From UBA1413 sp964567485 (GTDB lineage: Bacteria > Bacteroidota > Bacteroidia > Bacteroidales > Prolixibacteraceae), in NCBI GenBank assembly GCA_964567485.1, contig CAZMMX010000005.1, positions 1 through 64,000 of the forward strand: a stretch of 64,000 bases of DNA. The letters run 5' to 3'. This document shows, piece after piece, positions 61,301 through 64,000 of the stretch (position 1 is its first letter; the number at the start of each line of letters is the position of its first letter). The notes beneath the pieces were generated by a model. It saw only the letters and a list, made by a program, of their open reading frames with translations, was not told where the DNA came from and did not search any database. The position numbers and the translations under genes are program-made.

Positions 61301-62797
61301 TTAATTTCCGGCGATCAGTTTCTCGCCCTTGGCAATGGCCTGTTCGATGGTCCCCACCATATTAAAGGCAGCTTCGGGATACTGGTCTACTTCACCATCG
61401 AGGATCATATTGAACCCTTTTACAATATCAGTAATGGCTACCAGCTGACCGGGGATCCCCGTGAATTGCTCGGCCACGAAGAAGGGTTGGGAGAGGAAGC
61501 GCTGAACGCGGCGGGCCCGGTGGACCACCAGTTTATCCTCTTCCGAGAGTTCTTCCATTCCCAGGATGGCGATGATGTCCTGCAACTCTTTATAGCGTTG
61601 GAGGATCTGGATCACCCTTTGGGCGCACTGGTAATGTTCTTCCCCCACAATGGTGGGGGTGAGAATCCTGGAGGTGGAATCCAGGGGGTCTATGGCCGGG
61701 TAAATCCCCAGTTCCGTGATTTTGCGGCTGAGTACCGTGGTGGCGTCAAGGTGGGCGAAGGTCGTTGCCGGTGCCGGGTCGGTGAGGTCGTCGGCAGGCA
61801 CGTATACCGCTTGTACCGAAGTGATGGATCCCGTTTTTGTGGAAGTTATCCTTTCCTGCATGATCCCCATTTCGGTAGCCAGGGTAGGCTGGTAGCCCAC
61901 AGCCGAGGGCATGCGCCCCAACAATGCAGAGACTTCGGAGCCTGCCTGGGTAAAACGGAAGACATTATCGATAAAGAAAAGAATTTCCCTGCCCCCTGAC
62001 CCGTCACCATCACGGAGACTCTCAGCAATAGTCAGGCCCGACAGGGCCACGCGGGCACGCGCGCCGGGCGGCTCGTTCATCTGGCCAAAAACCATGGCCA
62101 AACGGGAATTCCTCAGGGCTTCATGGTCTACCTTCGAGAGATCCCAGCTCCCTGATTCCATCGATTTCTTAAACTCCTCCCCGTAATTGACAATGTTGGC
62201 TTCAATCATCTCACGCAGCAGGTCATTACCCTCCCTGGTGCGCTCTCCCACCCCGGCAAACACGGAAAGCCCGCTGTGGGCCAGGGCAATATTATTGATC
62301 AGCTCCTGAATAAGCACCGTTTTCCCGACTCCTGCACCTCCGAAGAGGCCGATTTTCCCCCCCTTGGCATAGGGCTCTATCAGGTCAATCACCTTAATGC
62401 CGGTAAAAAGCACCTCGGTTTCGGTGGTCAGGTTTTCATATTTCGGAGGGTTATTGTGAATGATGAGACCATCATGGGGAAGATCCCCCAATCCATCAAC
62501 CGCATTTCCGGTAACGTTCAGGAGCCTTCCCAGGGCAGCCTCTCCCCGGGGCATCCTGATGGGACTTCCCGTGGACAAAACATCGAGCCCCCGCCGTATC
62601 CCATCGGTGGCATCCATGGCTATGCAGCGCACGGTATCTTCACCAATATGCTGCTGCACTTCAATCACCAGGTTCCCTTGATCACGGATGACCTCCAGGG
62701 CATCATAAATGCCGGGAAGTTCCAACCCCTCACCCTCAAAACTGACGTCTATCACAGGCCCGATCACCTGGATGACTTTCCCCATGTTCTGTCCCAT
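61301..62797 (-). CDS. atpD: ATP synthase F1 beta subunit
   Basis: Catalytic subunit of the F1 ATPase, 498 residues. P-loop GGAGVGKT, catalytic-site GERTREGNDL and the signature PALDSTSR-like region (AIDPLDSTSRI) are present. The ATG at 62797 (MGQNMGKVIQ) aligns with the family N-terminus; one at 62785 is possible. Only atpD and atpC are here, so the other subunits are encoded elsewhere. Confidence 0.97.
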   Translation of the reverse strand: MGQNMGKVIQVIGPVIDVSFEGEGLELPGIYDALEVIRDQGNLVIEVQQHIGEDTVRCIAMDATDGIRRGLDVLSTGSPIRMPRGEAALGRLLNVTGNAVDGLGDLPHDGLIIHNNPPKYENLTTETEVLFTGIKVIDLIEPYAKGGKIGLFGGAGVGKTVLIQELINNIALAHSGLSVFAGVGERTREGNDLLREMIEANIVNYGEEFKKSMESGSWDLSKVDHEALRNSRLAMVFGQMNEPPGARARVALSGLTIAESLRDGDGSGGREILFFIDNVFRFTQAGSEVSALLGRMPSAVGYQPTLATEMGIMQERITSTKTGSITSVQAVYVPADDLTDPAPATTFAHLDATTVLSRKITELGIYPAIDPLDSTSRILTPTIVGEEHYQCAQRVIQILQRYKELQDIIAILGMEELSEEDKLVVHRARRVQRFLSQPFFVAEQFTGIPGQLVAITDIVKGFNMILDGEVDQYPEAAFNMVGTIEQAIAKGEKLIAGN

Positions 62798-62837
62798 AAA
62801 TCACTCTTTTGTCCCCGCTTGACAGGGATATGGCAAA

Positions 62838-62845
62838 CAAATTTA
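62838..62845 (-). promoter_or_regulatory. -7 box for atpD-atpC
   Basis: On the minus strand TAAATTTG matches TAnnTTTG, about 45 bases before the atpD ATG. Confidence 0.5.
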
Positions 62846-62873
62846 ATGATTTCCGGAAATTATCCGTGATTAA

Positions 62874-63857
62874 TCAACTTCTTCTTAAAACCAGCCTGGA
62901 ACAGAGGTCATAGAGGGGTTGTTTCCGTTGTTCTGGTGCATCGAGGCTTTCGAGAATCCCAGTCACCCGGTTATGGTACCGATCGATGAGCCCGAGGGTC
63001 GTTTCATGGATCTTCAGCTCTTCAAAGAGAGCCTTGACGCCGGCGAATTTCTCTTCCGGGGAGGCGGCATTATTGCCGAGCCATGCCCTGATCTCATTTT
63101 TCCGGGCATCACCGGCACACCGCAACGCCTCGGTAAGAAGAAATGTTTTTTTATTGGCGGCAATATCCCCCCCAATTTTTTTTCCGAAGTTCTCTTCGTC
63201 CCCGAAGGTGTCGAGGAAGTCGTCACGCAACTGGAAGGCCACTCCCAGGCTGATGCCTGCTTCATAGAGGAGCTGGGCCTGGGGTTCATCGGCACCTCCC
63301 AGGAGGGCGCCTGTTTTCAGGGCACAGGCCAAAAGAACAGCCGTTTTCAACCGTACCATCTCCAGGTATTCCGCAGTGGTCACTTCATTGCGCTGCTCAA
63401 AATCCATATCCATCTGCTGTCCTTCACAGATTTCCACGGCTGTGCGCGTGAAAAGCCGGGCGATTTCCGGGAAACGCTGGTGGTGGGTTTCCAGGAGGAG
63501 GTCATAGGCCAGGAAAGCCATCACATCACCCGAAAGGATGGCGCTGTTTTCCCCAAAACGGAGGTATACGGCAGGCTGATTACGCCGCAGCTCCGCCTTG
63601 TCCATGATGTCATCATGCAACAGGGTGAAATTGTGAAACACCTCAATGGCCAGGGCTGCAGGCAGCGCCTCTTCAACCTTCTCCCCGAACAGGCGGTAAG
63701 CCAGCAACACCAGAAGGGGCCTGAGCCGCTTTCCTCCCCCCTCGAGGGAGTAAAGCACAGGCTGGTAGAGCCGCGGAGGTTCTGCCTGCCCCCACCCTTT
63801 CAGCCTCTCCTGAAGGGCCGCCTCTATCATCACCTGAAGTTGATCCAAATCAGACAT
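62874..63857 (-). CDS. Polyprenyl diphosphate synthase
   Basis: Condenses isopentenyl diphosphate with allylic diphosphates. 327 residues from MSDLDQ at 63857. The first aspartate-rich motif DDIMD is at 82-86 and the second DDFLD at 212-216; the phosphate-binding GGKRLRP is near 41-47. Chain length (quinone side chain or geranylgeranyl type) is not readable with confidence. It starts four bases after the stop of the upstream gene. Confidence 0.93.
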   Translation of the reverse strand: MSDLDQLQVMIEAALQERLKGWGQAEPPRLYQPVLYSLEGGGKRLRPLLVLLAYRLFGEKVEEALPAALAIEVFHNFTLLHDDIMDKAELRRNQPAVYLRFGENSAILSGDVMAFLAYDLLLETHHQRFPEIARLFTRTAVEICEGQQMDMDFEQRNEVTTAEYLEMVRLKTAVLLACALKTGALLGGADEPQAQLLYEAGISLGVAFQLRDDFLDTFGDEENFGKKIGGDIAANKKTFLLTEALRCAGDARKNEIRAWLGNNAASPEEKFAGVKALFEELKIHETTLGLIDRYHNRVTGILESLDAPEQRKQPLYDLCSRLVLRRS

Positions 63858-63861
63858 ATCC

Positions 63862-64000
63862 TCAGTTTTGGTGATTACCATTTCTATGATTCTCTGCATC
63901 CAGCAGTTTATTCTCCTCCTCTTCATCGGCTACATCGATCAGGGGAACTTCGAAACTCTTCTTCCTGGTTATCTTCTCCATTCCCATCAACAGTGATGGC
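63862..64000 (-). CDS. C-terminal end of an unidentified gene (partial)
   Basis: The last 45 residues of a minus-strand gene that runs off the window. They are charged (KKSFEVPLIDVADEEEENK) and end four bases before the polyprenyl synthase ATG, showing an operon. No family can be named from this piece. Confidence 0.55.
   Translation of the reverse strand, partial: PSLLMGMEKITRKKSFEVPLIDVADEEEENKLLDAENHRNGNHQN

Noticed and set aside
1..64000. CRISPR arrays, insertion sequences, integrases, rRNA operons
   Set aside because: No repeated spacers, transposase-like frames, terminal repeats or rRNA-like stretches were seen.

Overview
This 64 kb window reads as a chromosome segment of a Bacteroidota bacterium, most likely Bacteroidales-like. 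Supporting signs are many TAnnTTTG -7 boxes (the Bacteroidetes sigma-70 type), a fused SecDF, DUF4837 and DUF3098 proteins, a long eukaryote-like IleRS, an atpD-atpC pair apart from the other atp genes, an enlarged LspA, LytS/LytTR regulation and many lipoproteins. I see no phage, insertion sequence, CRISPR array or rRNA. Coding density is high and no gene-free stretch exceeds 300 bases. Several starts were moved from the longest open frame to an internal ATG or GTG, often because a -7 box lies just upstream.

Layout. 0-5.4 kb, minus strand: sppA, then lpxK-punA-prsW and a threonine dehydratase. 5.5-20.5 kb, plus strand: folK, a DUF4837 lipoprotein, a candidate small RNA, a YD-repeat protein, two sugar mutarotases, ileS, a DksA-like protein, lspA, cysS, ribE, a folM-folX-short folK pterin cluster and a GT-C-like membrane protein. 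20.5-25 kb, minus strand: the translation block rplM-rpsI-rpsB-tsf, then pyrH and frr. 25-30 kb, plus strand: ftsX, DUF3098, uppP, truB, queA and a methyltransferase. 30-40 kb, minus strand: secDF, a small lipoprotein, a retropepsin-like protease, mdh, a four-gene LiaF/LytS/LytTR envelope-sensing operon and glnS. 40.3-40.8 kb: folB and tRNA-Cys.

The most striking region is 40.9-57.0 kb, one minus-strand operon. In transcription order it encodes an ABC ATPase, an 1128-residue ABC permease fused to a peptidase-M1-like and a golvesin-like domain, a TolC-type outer membrane protein, an RND adaptor lipoprotein, a normal RND pump, a 1570-residue fusion of a whole RND pump with about six extra membrane helices and a C-terminal ABC ATPase, a second ABC-2 permease, and an isoprenylcysteine methyltransferase-like protein. 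It looks like a hybrid proton-driven and ATP-driven tripartite exporter and is the best candidate for an undescribed system here.

The last 7 kb hold a secreted protein with a possible type IX sorting tail, comB and a PatB-type C-S lyase, a family 9 glycosyltransferase, atpC-atpD, a polyprenyl synthetase and the end of a gene that leaves the window. Other points of note are a GXHH signature in IleRS (expected to give mupirocin hyper-resistance), a probable tetrahydromonapterin cluster with a degenerate FolK, an acidic tail on ribosomal protein S2, and a structured rpsB leader.
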